A DNA stretch of 64,000 nt from Punctularia strigosozonata HHB-11173 SS5 (taxonomy: Eukaryota; Basidiomycota; Agaricomycetes; Corticiales; Punctulariaceae): NCBI RefSeq assembly GCF_000264995.1, contig NW_006767436.1, positions 1,116,075-1,180,074 of the forward strand, written 5' to 3'. Positions 10,979 to 23,409 of the stretch are shown here, piece after piece. The position numbers and the translations under genes were made by a program. Under the pieces are notes generated by a model. It was not told where the DNA came from. It saw nothing but the letters and a program-made list of their open reading frames with translations, and made no database searches. Every line of letters begins with the position of its first letter. Positions within the stretch are counted from its first letter, which is position 1.

Positions 10979-12928
10979 CTATAAATATTCCTTCAATCGC
11001 TGCAAGCGTTCAGCGGCCTGCTTCAGCGTGTCTACGTCCTTACAGAACGCGAAGCGGGCGTATGCTTCACCGATACCGCGATGCTCATCACAATAGAACT
11101 GCAATGGTGTAAGCATTCATATTTTATGGACACAAGAAGAGCCATGAACTCGCCTCGCTGACGGGAATTGCGGAAACCCCGACTTCATGGGCCATGAACC
11201 AGCAAGCTCTATTCAGAATGTCGGTGCAAGCATTGAATAAGAAATAGTTAGTGCCTACTTGAAGTCTTTCCCTCTGCCTTCTAGCATCTTGGGAAAAGAG
11301 TAGTTTTCGGGTATACGGAGTGATGATATATCCTTGAGGAAGTACAATGAACGTTCTGCCGGATGTGCAGTGGGTACCGCAGAGCGCAGGACTCACCAGA
11401 AGCGCGAAGTACGTGCCTTGTGGTGCCGTGTACTTCAGTCCAAGTCTACCGAAGGCATCAAGGAGTACGGCGCGCCTCTCGGCATATTCGGCGCGCTGTT
11501 TCTCGAAGAAACCTCTTTCGTTAGCCTGCTCAAGTCCGGCAGCTGCGGCCTCCTGCATCGGCGAATTGCATGAGAACACGATGCGCGTGGTGGCGGCGAG
11601 CGTGGGCTTTATGATGGACGGAGGCCCAATGAGATACCCAATACGCCAACCAGTGGCGGCGAAGGCCTCTGCAGCACGCAGTTCAATGATAGAACACCAG
11701 CAAGCGTCATATGTACGTACTTCCCGCGGAAAGGATCGTAACAGTTCGTTCCCACATGCCAGGGAGGTTGGCAATGCGTACATGCTCATTCCCATCGAAC
11801 GTCAGCAGGTCATACTACGTTGAGAGATGGGGTGAACATCTCGATATTTGCGGGGATATGTCGGATAGCACTCACCACTTCGTCAGACATCACCATAAGG
11901 TTGTGCTCCCTGGCGAGAGCGGCGATGCCTTCCAGCTCTTGCTTTGAAAATACCTTCCCTGGGAGGCCGTGTCACTGGGTGCACGCGGTGCACAGCGCAA
12001 AAACATCACCAACCAACAGGGTTATGGGGTGTGTTTAGGACGATAATTTTGGTGCGAAGGGTTATCGCGCGTCTAGTCGACGATAAGACCTCAACCGATC
12101 GTATGGTTCTGCGACGCACTTCAGTTCCTCGAAATCTATGTGCCAGTCAACCTCCACAGGGTCGTCTGCGTTGGTCCGAGGGTGCAAGGGAACATAGACC
12201 TGCGCGGTCGCATAAGGTTATTGTTCCCGGAAGATAAGCGCAGTACGCACAGGCACGCCTCCGTTGAATGTGATGTTCGAGAGGTATTGATCGAAGAATG
12301 GCTCAAATAAAATAACCTCGTCGCCCTGTTCAAGAAAAGCGGTCCAGACAGCCAGCATTCCTTCTCAGGGATGAATATAGCGTACACAGGATGGTGCGGA
12401 CAAACGTACCCTCATTTGCGCCGCTGGTGACGAGAATTTCGTTTTCGACATCAAGATCCTTCTTATTGAAAGACGGGCCGTAGAAGTTCTTTATTGCCTG
12501 GCGAAGGCGTATCCTTCCTTTGGGATGAGAGTAATGGTTTGCGGCTGTCGTCCCCAGCGCCTCGATAGCTGCGTCCAAGACGAATTGGGGCGGAGAGAAG
12601 TTCATGAAGCCTGTTAGTGTGATAAGCGTGTGTCACATCAAGATATCATGATCCCTCACCTTGCCCTAGGTTGATATTATCCGGCGGCAGATTGACAGGA
12701 CTAGGGATTATCAGCTCTAGGGATTGGATGCGAACCTTCCATACGTACTTGAATATCGACCATACATCTTGAGCCAATGCACGACCGGTGTTCAAACGTG
12801 ACGAGTAAGGAATCAGGACAGTTTCTTCTTTGACATCTGCTCGAGAGAGCTGGCCGTTCGCAGTTGTCAAACCTGCGTTTTGTGAACCAAAGTCTTGCGG
12901 CAATTCATTGGAACATACCTTGCGACAT
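10979..12928 (-). CDS. BNA3: Kynurenine aminotransferase (BNA3 type)
   Basis: Fold-type I PLP aminotransferase converting kynurenine to kynurenate, or a closely related glutamine transaminase K-type activity. Reading from the right: MSQGLTTANGQLSRADVKEE, then SSRLNTGRALAQDVWSIF, NLPPDNINLGQGFMNFSPPQ, NHYSHPKGRIRLRQAI, ILVTSGANEG, a flexible centre, MVMSDEVYDCLTFDG, RTVTILSAGKAFAATGWRIGYLIGP, SCNSPMQEAAA, YTAPQGTYFALL and the end ARFAFCKDVDTLKQAAERL. The PLP lysine (SAGK-AFAATGWR) is assembled across an intron at about 11670-11720; reading straight through gives a false Glu. Aspartate and Tyr of the DEVY motif bind the cofactor. The start at 12926-12928 needs a short first exon of ten bases. 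Introns are numerous and the middle joins were not all resolved. Confidence 0.9.
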
Positions 12929-14185
12929 GTTTCTCGCGGAACACACTGAACGAGCTCGTGTGGTGATCTTCCCGGGAAAGCGAACAATGGTAGCTGGCCT
13001 GGTAAGTCGCGCGAGGCGGAATACGCTCATAGGCAACGGACAGCAACTCGAGCCGTCATTTTCGATGCCGACGAAAGGTAATCCAGATGGCGAATGACGC
13101 TAAGATGGCGTTGCGCCACCGGCTTTATCCCTTATCGTCCTGCAGCTGCTCCTTGCCCTGATCATATGCATGGTCACTCTATCGTATGGCTGCCACTTCA
13201 TGGAGGTCTGTAGATCAATTGTCGGCGGCATGGGCCAACCTTGCAAAGGCGTCCGCCTGCGGAATAATGAGGATGTACTACACCAGCCGTATTTCCCCGT
13301 AGTTATCGCTTCTGGGTTTTACGCTCCCTATGCCGCCCATAGTCTCTCGAACGGGATCTTAATTCGCCATATGACTCGCTGAATTCTTCAATCCGAGGTG
13401 CACTACGTAACATTGCTGCGACACGAATTCACCCTCGACCTTCACCGATGTTCGCCGCGTTTTACGCCATGCTCGACCAGGATGGCAAAGCTATTTGTGA
13501 ACCGATAGCCGACGCTTCCCCGCACAATCATCGTGAGGTTCACCGAGCCTTTCCCGGACGGCGTGCTCAGGACATTTACTGGGCGAAGGTCGGCATGCAC
13601 CTCGGATAATGTTTTCACCGACGATCTTGGTGAGTGCCAGAAATACATTGTATTCAGTGCGGATAACTTCTCGTAGCTGAATTCTCCGGTTGTCGAGGCG
13701 TCAATTTTACCACTATGTGCTAGGCATGACCATGGGTGACGCATGGTTTTTGACTCGTGATAGGTGTTTGAACGGTCGACGGGCACCGTTCGTTCCAATG
13801 CTCAGCCTGCGGAACGCGCTTCCGCGTCCATTCAGCTGCGTCAGAAGACTCGTTTTTATCGACTTCAGCTTCCGAAGACTGTGTGGCCATGGCGCCAGAT
13901 CCCGAGCATGAAGAGACCTTGCCCCTACGAGGTATCAAGCTCCCTCGCCAGGTCTGTTTTGGTCACCGCGATTTGCTTTCGTCGCCTTTTACGGACACTT
14001 GCTCTCGTCAGAGGCGCTTTCCAGTAATCTACCCTTCGTCGAATGACCGTCTGATGCTTTTCCCGGGCACTATGACGCTCCGAGGCCGCTGCTAGGAGAT
14101 GTGGCAAGCTTCGCCGACGTGCCTAGAAATAACCTTGCATGGCGATTTAAAGGGTTCACCAGAAGGAAAATCCGTTGTCAGACCT
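12929..14185. other. Intergenic region between BNA3 and the ferric reductase; possible small gene
   Basis: Divergent promoter region of 1.26 kb. No known domain is seen. On the minus strand a frame with a natural-looking start (MATQSSEAEVDKNESSDAA, ATG near 13890) could splice to a downstream frame running to 13442, giving a small protein of about 120-150 residues, but I cannot confirm the join. Short forward frames at 13170-13382 and 13690-14095 show no family features. AT-rich stretches and degenerate codon use suggest most of it is regulatory or unannotated UTR. Confidence 0.3.
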
Positions 14186-16523
14186 ATGGCTTTCGCTACC
14201 CTCTCAGCGGCTCTGAATCGTCGCTTCTCGCCTACGCCTGCAGACGTTCATCTCAAGGCTGAACAGTCGGCGAGGGTCGTGAAAGAACTATGGGTACTGA
14301 TAGCTTGTGTTGTTAGCGCCATTACCCTCGTACGGGTTATTCGCGCCACGCATGATCTGGCATTCCCCTCGCGGCGCACATCCCCTACCGAATATGACAG
14401 CAAGCTGGAGGAGGACCAACCTCGACTCGGTGGTACAGGAGCCGTGTCTTGGCGCCGCCTTCCAGCTGCGGTTTCTGCTGGATTCAAGATTGTGTTCTAT
14501 CGCTGGACCGCCCCGATGGGCCCGTCGTCGGTGATCTCAGTTTCAGAGCTCGTGTTTATATGTGGCTACATTGTCGCCATGTTCGCTTGGCTTCTGATCG
14601 ACAGTGCGTAGTCTCTCCTCGATAACTCGTCTCTTGTCTGACTGTACGGCATGGATCCCCTAGCACGCAACCTCACAACATGGTTTTACCAAGATCGTGC
14701 CGCGCACTTGGCGTCATGCCAACTCCCCTTAATTGTGGCATTGGCGGGAAAGAACAACGTGATATCATGTTCGTGCGCCATCACTCGCATAACTGGACTC
14801 ATCTGATCTGTTGCACGAATAGTCTTGACGGGGATTGGACATGAAAAGGTCGGGCTCGCTTCCTTCACATGCTTTCGTTGGTGGCTGAAGCGGCTCAAAA
14901 GTTGAATGTCTTGCACCGCGCTGCTGCGAGGACGTGCCTTATCTTTATCTGGCTGCATGCAATAGCTCGCGTAGTGTCTGGGTACATCCTACTATCGCTT
15001 CCGGTTTCTGCAGTTGCTGACTCGTTTCCAGTTTGCCGACCAAATTTGACTTTACGCATGACTGGATGATCGCAGGCGCTACGGGACTAGTAGCGTTCAC
15101 GCTTGCTGCGATCCTGTCTGTGCGGTGAGCATAGCCGTCGTCATATACGAACTCGGAAGCCTGATGTCAATACTAGCCCCATCCGTCACCACGCCTTCGA
15201 GTTCTTCCTGGTGACCCACATAGTCCTGGTGGCTGTCTTCTTGGTTTGCGCCTATTTCCACACTCGATTCACCAACTACTCTACCTATGTGTGGCCTGCA
15301 CTTCTTGTCTGGGCATTCGACCGCGTTCTGCGCTTAGGGCGGATCCTTTGGAACAATCGCATATGGCGAAGGAACTCCGGTGATTCAACAACGGCCAGGA
15401 TCGAATTGCTTGGGCATGATACAGTTCGCCTCACTCTCCGTCGACGCATGACCTGGACGGCGTAAGAAATCCTCTGCTGCCTTGCTCACTCCTGCTGATA
15501 ATCTATGAGTTGTTCAGCGGTCAGCACACCTATGTGATTCTGCCGACCGTCAGTGGCCTGCCTACCGAGGTTAGTGAGGTAGCTCGAAGGACAGCACGGT
15601 ATTCTGACCATGGCGACCAGGCGCACCCCTTCACGATCGCAGGGATACCCGAGCCCTTGAATGGAGCGAAGGGAGATGCGACGAGGAATGTTGTGTTCTT
15701 GATTCGCGCTCGTCAAGGTTTCACCGGGCGCCTTCGCGAACTTGCTGCATCCGGTCAGACCACCGTACCCACCTACATAGATGGACCGTATGGCTGCCCG
15801 CCCGACCTCAGGCGATTTTCTACCTGCTTGCTCGTTGCCGGTGGCAGCGGTGTTTCCTACACCATGTCCCTCCTCATGAGCATTATTCGGTGAGTACTTA
15901 GGCACATCGCGCTACCACGGTTCATGCCGACAGTACCCATCAGCCAGTCGAACATGAACGCCTCTAGGGTGCGCAGGGTGGTATTCCTGTGGGCTGTACG
16001 AGATCCAGGCGAGTCTCTGTCCTGCGGACTCGACACCACGTTAACTGACACACAATAGAGCATATCTCTTGGATTTCATCGACGTTGAATGACGCCCTTA
16101 CCTATGCGTCGCCATCTCTGGCTGTGGAGCCCTGGATCTATGTGACAAGGAAGGGTAGGACGGCTGAAGTGGCCACTCTTGATTACGGGTCGGACAGTCC
16201 AGTCGCCAGTCCCATTGCGAAGAGCGAGAAGACTGCTCTACCTACGTACAGCGCTGTTAGGATATTCCAAGGGCGTCCTGACATCGCCCAAATATTGGAC
16301 GACGAGATTAACTCCTCTTCGGGCTCGGTGTCTGTCGATGGTGAGTCGAACGTCTACCGTCCTGAGCATTATCATTGATGGTTCATCAGTCGCGGGCCCT
16401 TCTGCGATCTCCCAATCGATTCGTCGTATCCTTCGTTCGAGGCTGTCCAGCCCCACGTCAGTACTGCGCGGTCAGCCATCCGTGGAGCTTCACGTCGAGA
16501 CTTTCGGAATGGTGAAGTCTTGA
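14186..16523 (+). CDS. Ferric-chelate reductase (FRE family)
   Basis: Plasma-membrane flavocytochrome that moves electrons from NADPH through FAD and two hemes to external Fe(III) or Cu(II). Start MAFATLSAALNRRFSP is followed by a membrane helix (ELWVLIACVVSAITLVRV), another at VFICGYIVAMFAWLLID, then DRAAHLASCQLPLIVALAGK. Two bis-histidine pairs with the family's H-x13-H spacing are visible: LHRAAARTCLIFIWLH and THIVLVAVFLVCAYFH. The FAD motif HPFTIAGIP and the NAD(P) motif AGGSGVSYT follow, and the C-terminus VELHVETFGMVKS is typical. About seven short introns, including one before RNLTTWFYQDRA and one before the final exon (VAGPSAISQSIRR). No sign of a secreted N-terminal extension. An NADPH oxidase is less likely because the ferric-reductase wording LNVLHRAAARTC is diagnostic. 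The substrate metal cannot be told. Confidence 0.9.
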
Positions 16524-16723
16524 GGCGACGACTTTCAGCACTCTGCTCAAAGACGTTAGAAGCTCAGTTGTATACCTACAATCACTTACCGCCTGTATCA
16601 AGTACACCTTTATGTCAATGCCCAATAGATGCGCCCAGAAATAAGTTCAAATAACTGTGACGGTCGCGCACGTGACATCCATAGGCTAAGGTGGAAGGAG
16701 CTCGCGTACGAACCATCAGCTAG

Positions 16724-19700
16724 ATGAGTACCTCTGCCACGTCCTTGTCTCCGTTGGGAATGGATCAAGAGTACGTCCAGCGCCCTGAGACGTTTCATGT
16801 CAAAGCTAATACGCTAAAAGGTCTCAACTTGCTGGGCTTCCCTCGCCCGGTTATGGCAGAGGTGCTGTAGTAGGCAGGGATGATTCCGATGAAGAAGAGT
16901 TTGTATATCCTGGCGGAGAGGACATAACGTCTGGTATGGATGGAACAGATGCGGATAAACAGCCGTCGAAAGTGGCTTCGGCGCCTGGTGCCGAGGAAGA
17001 GGAGTTTGTCTACCCTATCACCGAAACGGAAACGGGTATACACACGGAAGGACGGACAAGTTCGCCATCGGCGGAAGAATATCCCGTGCCTCCCCCTCAA
17101 GAAACGTCTCTGGTGCACCCCCATCCAACACTGGCTCAATTGGAGGCGCTCTACACTGCTGCGTCATCCGGGGATTTGCACTTATTCCAGAACGTTTTCC
17201 GCAATACCCTCGAGAGCGCCAATCTCGAGCCCTTCACGCTAGCGAATGATGCGTCATCTCGTACGGGTCTGAACTCCTTGCATGCTGCTGCCAGCAGGGG
17301 TCATCTTGCAATTGTGAAATGGCTCGTGGAAGAGTGCGGAGCCATGCCAGATCTAGAGGATAAGGAAGGCGAGGTCCGTGCATATCAACTCCCTAAACGA
17401 AGATTTGACCAACGTCACTGCAGACGGCCGTACACAAAGCTGCCCTTAATGGGCATTTACCTGTCATAGCATACCTCCTTCCGGAGAAGGCCGACGTTCA
17501 CGCTCAAGATGCCGATGGTTGGACGGCTCTGCATAATGCCTGCTCCAAGGGATATCTGGATGTAGTTCGATGGCTTTGCGAAGATGGGAATGCTATTTCA
17601 GAAGTTGACGGGGTTCGGGGAGTGGACGCACGAAGCAAGGGAGGATGGACGCCCCTCAGTTCGTGCTTCCAATGAGACCCGTTTTCTCTGCTGATTCGCG
17701 ATCTTCCAGTGAATGCTGCTTCAAAGGGCCATCTACCTGTCGTCCTATATCTCCTTACTAAACAATCCGCGGACCCTCTCGTGCGCAATAATTGGGGAGA
17801 AACTGCATTTGATGTTGCTGCTGCGGTATTCGAAATTTATATCTGCGAGGTGCGTCGGTATGTATACGATTCGAATCAACTAGTCTTACATTCGCCTAGG
17901 TTCTATTGAAAGCCGAATCTGAGCGATGGCGTGGTACCACGGTGCCGTACAACCCTCTACGCGTTCACACTACAGTCCCTCTCGTATTATATGAGAATCA
18001 GCGCCTTGACGTCCGATTTAAGACGCTGGCTATATCTGGTGGCGTACCGAAATTCTCTGCATCAGGTCTTGGCAGGCGAGGGCGAAGGGCGCCTTTCGAG
18101 CTCAAACTGCCTGTACGAGATGAAGAAACCGGCAAGAAATATGTTGGAGCGTGGCGGAGTGATGTGCAGCTTCCTTCGCGTCACGACCCATGGATATTGC
18201 CTGCCCCGATCCATCACGATGGGCCCGTCCAGGACAGTGCTGAACGCAGTCATTTCTGGCTGTAAGTATCTCTCTGACCTCAATTATGACGTTCGGAACT
18301 GACCTTTCACACAAAATGTATCATTACAGCTCAGATTGGACGCTCGATGTCACGCATCCCGGGGTTGACGCTGAGGAGGGATGGCAATACGCGCGGAGCT
18401 TCGACGATCCCGAAGATCAGTGGGCTGCGGAGCCGCCTCCTCCGCTCCAGCGACTGCTTAGCGGTAGTGGCGCGATGACTGCTGGACTTGGCACGCCGAC
18501 AGCTCGAAGTAATAGCGGGTCTGGCACTTCCACACCACACTCCCACAAATGGGTTCGACGTAGACGATGGGTTCGGGTCATGCGAAGGCGCCTGGATATA
18601 CCTCCCATGCCATTCCTCCAACCCGACGGCAACATGTATCACCTTGCAGAGGATGGCACGCTCATCCCTCATTTTCAGGAGGATGATTACCACACAGGAG
18701 GGGCTGATGGACAGGAATTGGGTTCTATGCCAGCTTCAGCGCTTGGATTGGCGAACGATTACGTTGCTCGGGCACGCTACCTCGCTGGGACGCCGCACCC
18801 AGACGCCGATGGCTCAGCGTCCGCCCTGGAGGCGCGACGTGCCATTGCTAAACTGGAGAGAGCTACAACCGAATTACGTCAGGGTATCCTCGGTAGGGAG
18901 CTCATATCACTATTTTCTTACCGGTTGTTGATCCATGATCCATGCTATTAGGTGATTCCGACGCGGAACGTCGGACGCAAGGCGAAGTGTTGCTGAACGC
19001 ATACAACAGGGAGCTGCAAAGACGAAGGCTAGCCGCAGGTGCACAAGGACTGCTCATCTCAGGGCATGGTACGTTTAGCTGCCATACAGTATTCCAATAC
19101 GGCGGCTCATTTTTGGCAGCCGAAGATGACGCAGAGGAAGACGACGATTCAGATGAGGAGTTCCATTATCCTGGCGCTTCTCCCGTTGAGACTCCTCGTG
19201 CTGGTCCAAGAGCGTCATCGTCCGGAAACTCGGATTACTTCAGTAGACCCACAGTTCATCGAGCCCCAACTGACTTGACTCCGCAGTTGTCACAGGCTCC
19301 CGAATTCCGGGTACCTACTCACGAAGCGCCTCAGAAAGTGATGACCCCGCGATGGGCTCCTCCAACGCCTCATCATATGCACGCCGTATGGGAGCGTGAC
19401 GAACACGTCTCTGAATGTCGTGAATGCCATAGGCGTTTCAACTTCTTGAATAGAAGAGTACGTTTGCATGCATTCTGTCCGTCATCAACGTGCTGACCTC
19501 GGTTTTATAGCATGTAAGATCTGAGATGGTCGACGCCGCGCAGAATAACTGACGGGTTTCTAGCACTGCCGCCGATGCGGTCGGATATTCTGCGATCGCT
19601 GTTCTTCTTACCGCGCCCTCTTGGATCCTTCCGACGTGGTCCATGACCCTGCGTTGCCCGAAAGCGGGTCCGGTTCCTCGTCACATCGGGTTTGCCAAGG

Positions 19701-20301
19701 CTGCTATGATGAAGTTACTGCCGCCGTTCCATCGCGGTTCCAAGGGCCCAGGACTGGGTCCCTTGAGCGCATAGTCATTGATCAAGATCGATTGTCGGTC
19801 CCCCGTTCAAGGCAGCGTTCGAGCTCACAATTGAGCGATCTCGCAGAGTACGTACAAACCTCGTCAAGGCCTTCGTTCAACTCTGACGCCATGCAGATGT
19901 CCCGTTTGCGCGCAGAATCTACTAGACCTGGGTCCATCAGAGATGCAAGAACTCCATGTCAAAAATTGTCTGGAGGGCGGAAACGGCGCGGCTTCTCAGG
20001 CTGCAAAGTACCTGGTATATCAGCTTCCGGCGCAATCAGTCCTTATTGGCATAGAGTGTACGTTTAGAACCTTCATCCTCGCTGTCCGACTGCCAAACAC
20101 CTTCTCAGGCGTGATATGTCTGGAGGAATTTACCGAGGGATCTATGGTGGCTCGCCTGAGCTGCCTGTGCAGTTTTCACAACAGTGCGTGGATCAAACGC
20201 CGCACTTCTATATATTGATTGGCTGACTTGTCCGGGCCGGTCAAGCCTGCTTATCCTCCTGGTTGCAACGTGGGAGAAGCTGCCCCGTACACGCGCGGTG
20301 A
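16724..20301 (+). CDS. Ankyrin-dysferlin-FYVE-RING endosomal E3 ligase-like protein
   Basis: Multidomain protein, roughly 1,000 residues. Exon 1 MSTSATSLSPLGMDQE splices at 16770 to SQLAGLPSPGYGRG. Two acidic EEEFVYP repeats follow. Ankyrin repeats: TGLNSLHAAASRGHLAIVKWL, TAVHKAALNGHLPVIAYLL, GWTALHNACSKGYLDVVRWL and MNAASKGHLPVVLYLL. A dysferlin-like unit reads WRSDVQLPSRHDPWILP and later DWTLDVTHPGVDAEEGWQYARSF. A FYVE finger is split by an intron: WERDEHVSECRECHRRF joins HCRRCGRIFCDRCSSYRALL. Then a C2HC finger CPVCAQNLL..HVKNC and a RING CVICLEEF..CLCSFHNTCLSSWL..CPVH, ending HAR-stop at 20299-20301. FYVE domains bind PI3P on endosomes and vacuoles; yeast Pib1 has the FYVE-RING pair. The ankyrin and dysferlin parts suggest a membrane-repair or sorting adaptor; that is inference. 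Confidence 0.85.
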
Positions 20302-20548
20302 AGGCCTGCACAATTGCATCTGTGGGCAAGTCGACCGTCCCTCACTTATTACTTTCGAGGTCAGTCGAGCCTTTGGGCACAGAAAACCGGACATTTCCGC
20401 ATAATGTCTGCACTAGTTGCGACCGGATGATGGCAAGCCCACAATAATGAGACCATTAATGGAATGCAAGGCAAAGGATAATAGAATTACAATACATATG
20501 CGAAATCGAAGGAATATGCGACTGTTTCTGTTAGACGTATGGCAAGTA

Positions 20549-21584
20549 CTACGACTCGGATTCGTATAGCGTATTATATGGTATGCGGGTGGTATCGATA
20601 CGGATCACGTCCGAGAAAACTTCGTCGGGCTCGACAATCTGCTGCCCCTTGATGCCATCTTGATTGTCGTCCTCGTCCCACCAGGTCGAGGGATCGTCAT
20701 CCTCGTCCGAATCGTCTTCGAGATCGGAGTCGGTCGGCTTGTGGTTCCTGGAGAAGGCACCCGAGAACGAGAGCATGATTAGGACGATATGCAGTCAGCC
20801 CTTGTAGCGTGTGGGAAGATAACAGGATGAACTGACATGAACGCCCAAATTCGGGCTTCTTGCTCTTTCCGGCTCAGGACTTCGCCCGGTATTGGGATGC
20901 CTTGCCGCCGTTTCTTGTCGATGATATCGCGTTGTCGTTGGAGTTCCAACTGGTGCGCTTCGCGTTCGATCTCAATGGCTTCTTGTAGTGTGAACATGCT
21001 ATCGCTTGGATTGACATGACTTTGGGATGGTTGGGGGGCCTGTATATCGATCGAAAGGTCAGCGGACGGATCGCACTCCTCCATGCCGAAAGGGTAAACG
21101 TACATATCGCGCTAATGCTCGTTGCTTTGCCCCGATGGCGCGGGGCATAGTAGATTGCGACTGTGAGTCGACGCTCATCTTGCCTTCACTGTCGATGGTC
21201 GTGTTCTGGAGTCCGCGCCTGATCTCGTCCACTCCGACGAGCTCAACTAGGCGTGCCTCAATGCGAGCCTGCTCGGCCGAGATGCGCTGAACATACGTAG
21301 ATGATGATGGTGTTCTGCGTGCCGACACGCGACAAGACAATGTTAGCATCGGAACCTCGTGGATGGACATCCGAGGGGGGTGAGACATACGGTGCGGTAA
21401 GGATCTTAGCGTTGCGTTCGTGGGCCTCGCGTAACTCACGAACGGACATTTGTCCTATGGGTGTCTGACGCGGCCTGGGAGGCGCACGGAACCCATGGGG
21501 TACGGTGCTCGTTGACTGGCGCCGACGAGTAGGAGAAGTACCGGTCGGTGACCCCGCGCGGCTGCTCCGGGGGGAGGTAGACAT
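20549..21584 (-). CDS. Conserved unknown protein with acidic C-terminus
   Basis: Four exons give about 260 residues. The first exon starts MSTSPRSSRAGSPTGTSPTR and holds QTPIGQMSVRELREAHERNAKIL. A coiled-coil-like part follows (RISAEQARIEARLVELVG), then a long charged helix (TLQEAIEIEREAHQLELQRQRDIIDKK), the phrase QEARIWAFM and an acidic segment DSDLEDDSDEDDDPSTWWDED. The last residues are IPYNTLYESES. There is no signal peptide or membrane helix. I do not recognise a named domain; the charged helix and acid patch suggest a scaffold or nuclear protein. The convergent neighbour is the FYVE gene, ending 248 bp away. Splice joins at about 21307-21390, 21060-21110 and 20720-20840 are by eye. Confidence 0.65.
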
Positions 21585-22049
21585 CTGTCTCTCGCTCGCG
21601 GTGCTGGGGGGTGAAGATATCGGACGGTGTATCGAATGTCAGTAGTGGCGTATTGCGGGCGATGGGCAGGGTGGAAAGTCGGAGGCTACGCTACGCAGTA
21701 TATGGGCCGTCGCTTATATGCGTCCAGAGATTAGCAGTTCTCCGGATTAGGCAGGACCCCTAGCAGACGTGGAACACACATTCCGTTTTCTGCATGCTTC
21801 CCGCTCGAGTCACGGAAGGATCCATCATCAACCGCAGGCAGTCTACGGCGAGGGGAAGCAACAGACGAGTACACTGGTACAGATTATTCGAGACGACATG
21901 ATAGCACAATCACAGCTGGTGGAACAGTTTTCATACATATTGACACAGCCCAAACCTGACACCCTTCTTCCATCGAGTCAACCGCGAACGATGTTGCAAC
22001 AATAGTGGAGCAATACACCCTCCGTACGGCTTTTTGCCTACGGCAGCTT
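21585..22049. other. Intergenic region, unknown gene to PI31
   Basis: Promoter of the minus-strand unknown gene and 3' flank of PI31. Short frames on both strands show no family features. No repeat or promoter element stood out. Confidence 0.4.
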
Positions 22050-23210
22050 CTAAGAATACATGTCACCCTGCCGACGTTGTCAGCACCCACAACACGATTG
22101 TCCGCATATAGGCATGTCACTCACCGCGCCGGGGGGCATAAAGTCGTCATTGTCAGGATCGCGCAGGTTACCAAAACCTGGCATGCCTCGACCCAGAGGC
22201 TGCCCACGGCCTGGGAAACCTGGTCCGAGGCTGGGACCGACGGGGTCAAAGCGTGCGCCAGGAGGGGCGCCCAAAGGAGGCAAATAGCCGTCGCCGCCCC
22301 ACGGTCCCGTAGGCTCACCGCCGAACGGGCTGCCCATCCCGCCTCGGCGGGGACCGAACATGGGGTGGTTCGGGCCGACGAACATGCCGTCTCCCGACGC
22401 GCCCGGGAAGAGCGGCGGCGGCGCGAACGGGTTCACGCCTGCGGGGAACGGGTCGCGGTCGCGCCTGCCGATCTCGAGCGGGTTCTGGGGAGGTATGTGC
22501 GAGTAGGGTTGGCCGGGGATGTACGGCGGCTCGGGCGGCGCGTTGGGACGCGGCTGTGCGGGCGCCGGCTGCCTGCCTGGCGGAGGTGCGCGGTCGCCCG
22601 CGTTGGTGGACGTGTTGGTTGAGTCCTCCGTGTAGCCCTCCTTCCTGAGCCCAGGGACGAGCTTTTGTACGATCTGGACCTTGAAGAGGGAGAGCAGGTC
22701 GGCTACGCGGTTGGAGGCGATGAAACCGTGCACGAGCGGTGGTGCGTCTGCTGCCGAAAGATCGTGAGGGAAGAACGAGGGCGATGTGAAGTCATTGGTA
22801 GGTATATCGAGCGACGCGGCTTTGTCGCTCTAAAACGAGTCAGATCAGACATATATCAAACGTCGTTGGACAGGTCACGTACTTCGAGCGCGATCGCGTT
22901 GACCATCGTGCGCGTCCCGAGTTTCGTGACCTTGACCAGGAACTCGAGGCTGCTTTGCTCATGCTTATATCTGAGCGCGTAGTGTCCCGGACCATGAGCG
23001 TTCCATCCTTCAGGAAGTGCGTTGTTCTCGTAAGACTGGATCGCCGACGATTCGTCCGTCCCAACGAGCCTGAAGGCCAGATTGGTCAAAGCGGCATGGA
23101 AGAGGGCAACCACGGCATCCTGCGGCGAGCTGAGCGATCTGGAGGTGGTAGGTAGTAGGTTCGGAAGGCGAGAGAGCACTGCAGAGGGATCAAGAATGTT
23201 TTGAGCCATG
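22050..23210 (-). CDS. Proteasome regulator PI31 (PSMF1 family)
   Basis: Binds the 20S proteasome and, in other organisms, also serves in its transport and assembly. Start MAQNILDPSAVLSRLPNLLP leads into the FP domain (DAVVALFHAALTNLAFRLVG, LPEGWNAHGPGHYALRYKHEQSS, FLVKVTKLGTRTMVNAIALE), then, after an intron near 22820-22890, PPLVHGFIASNRVADLLSLFKVQIVQKLVPGL. The C-terminal half is Pro/Gly-rich and unstructured and holds the family signature PPGARFDPVGP and PDNDDFMPPGA. The last exon adds GDMYS after an intron that starts at the GTGAGT following PPGA; the stop is at 22050-22052. That short last exon is typical of the fungal proteins. Divergent from EMC3 over 199 bp. Confidence 0.92.
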
Positions 23211-23409
23211 ATCGATGAAGTGTAGAATGAGAGAGGGCAGACTGCACCTTGGCTGTCCGAGCCTTCTTCAAGTATCGGGCCCGCGGGGGTGACGCATGCC
23301 AGGAGCCAGGACCCATAGAGGATGCACAGCCACGAATTCAGCACATTCCCCGCCGCCGTCGCGCTCAGCAAGCGCCAGCCAGCAGTATCCATCATGCCGT
23401 CCTCAGCGT
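23211..23409. promoter_or_regulatory. Bidirectional promoter PI31 / EMC3
   Basis: 199 bp separate the two start codons. No TATA box and no ACGCGT box are seen, unlike the other proteasome gene promoters of this window. Confidence 0.5.

Noticed and set aside
11660-11700. Loss of the catalytic lysine in BNA3
   Set aside because: Explained by an intron; the lysine is rebuilt after splicing.
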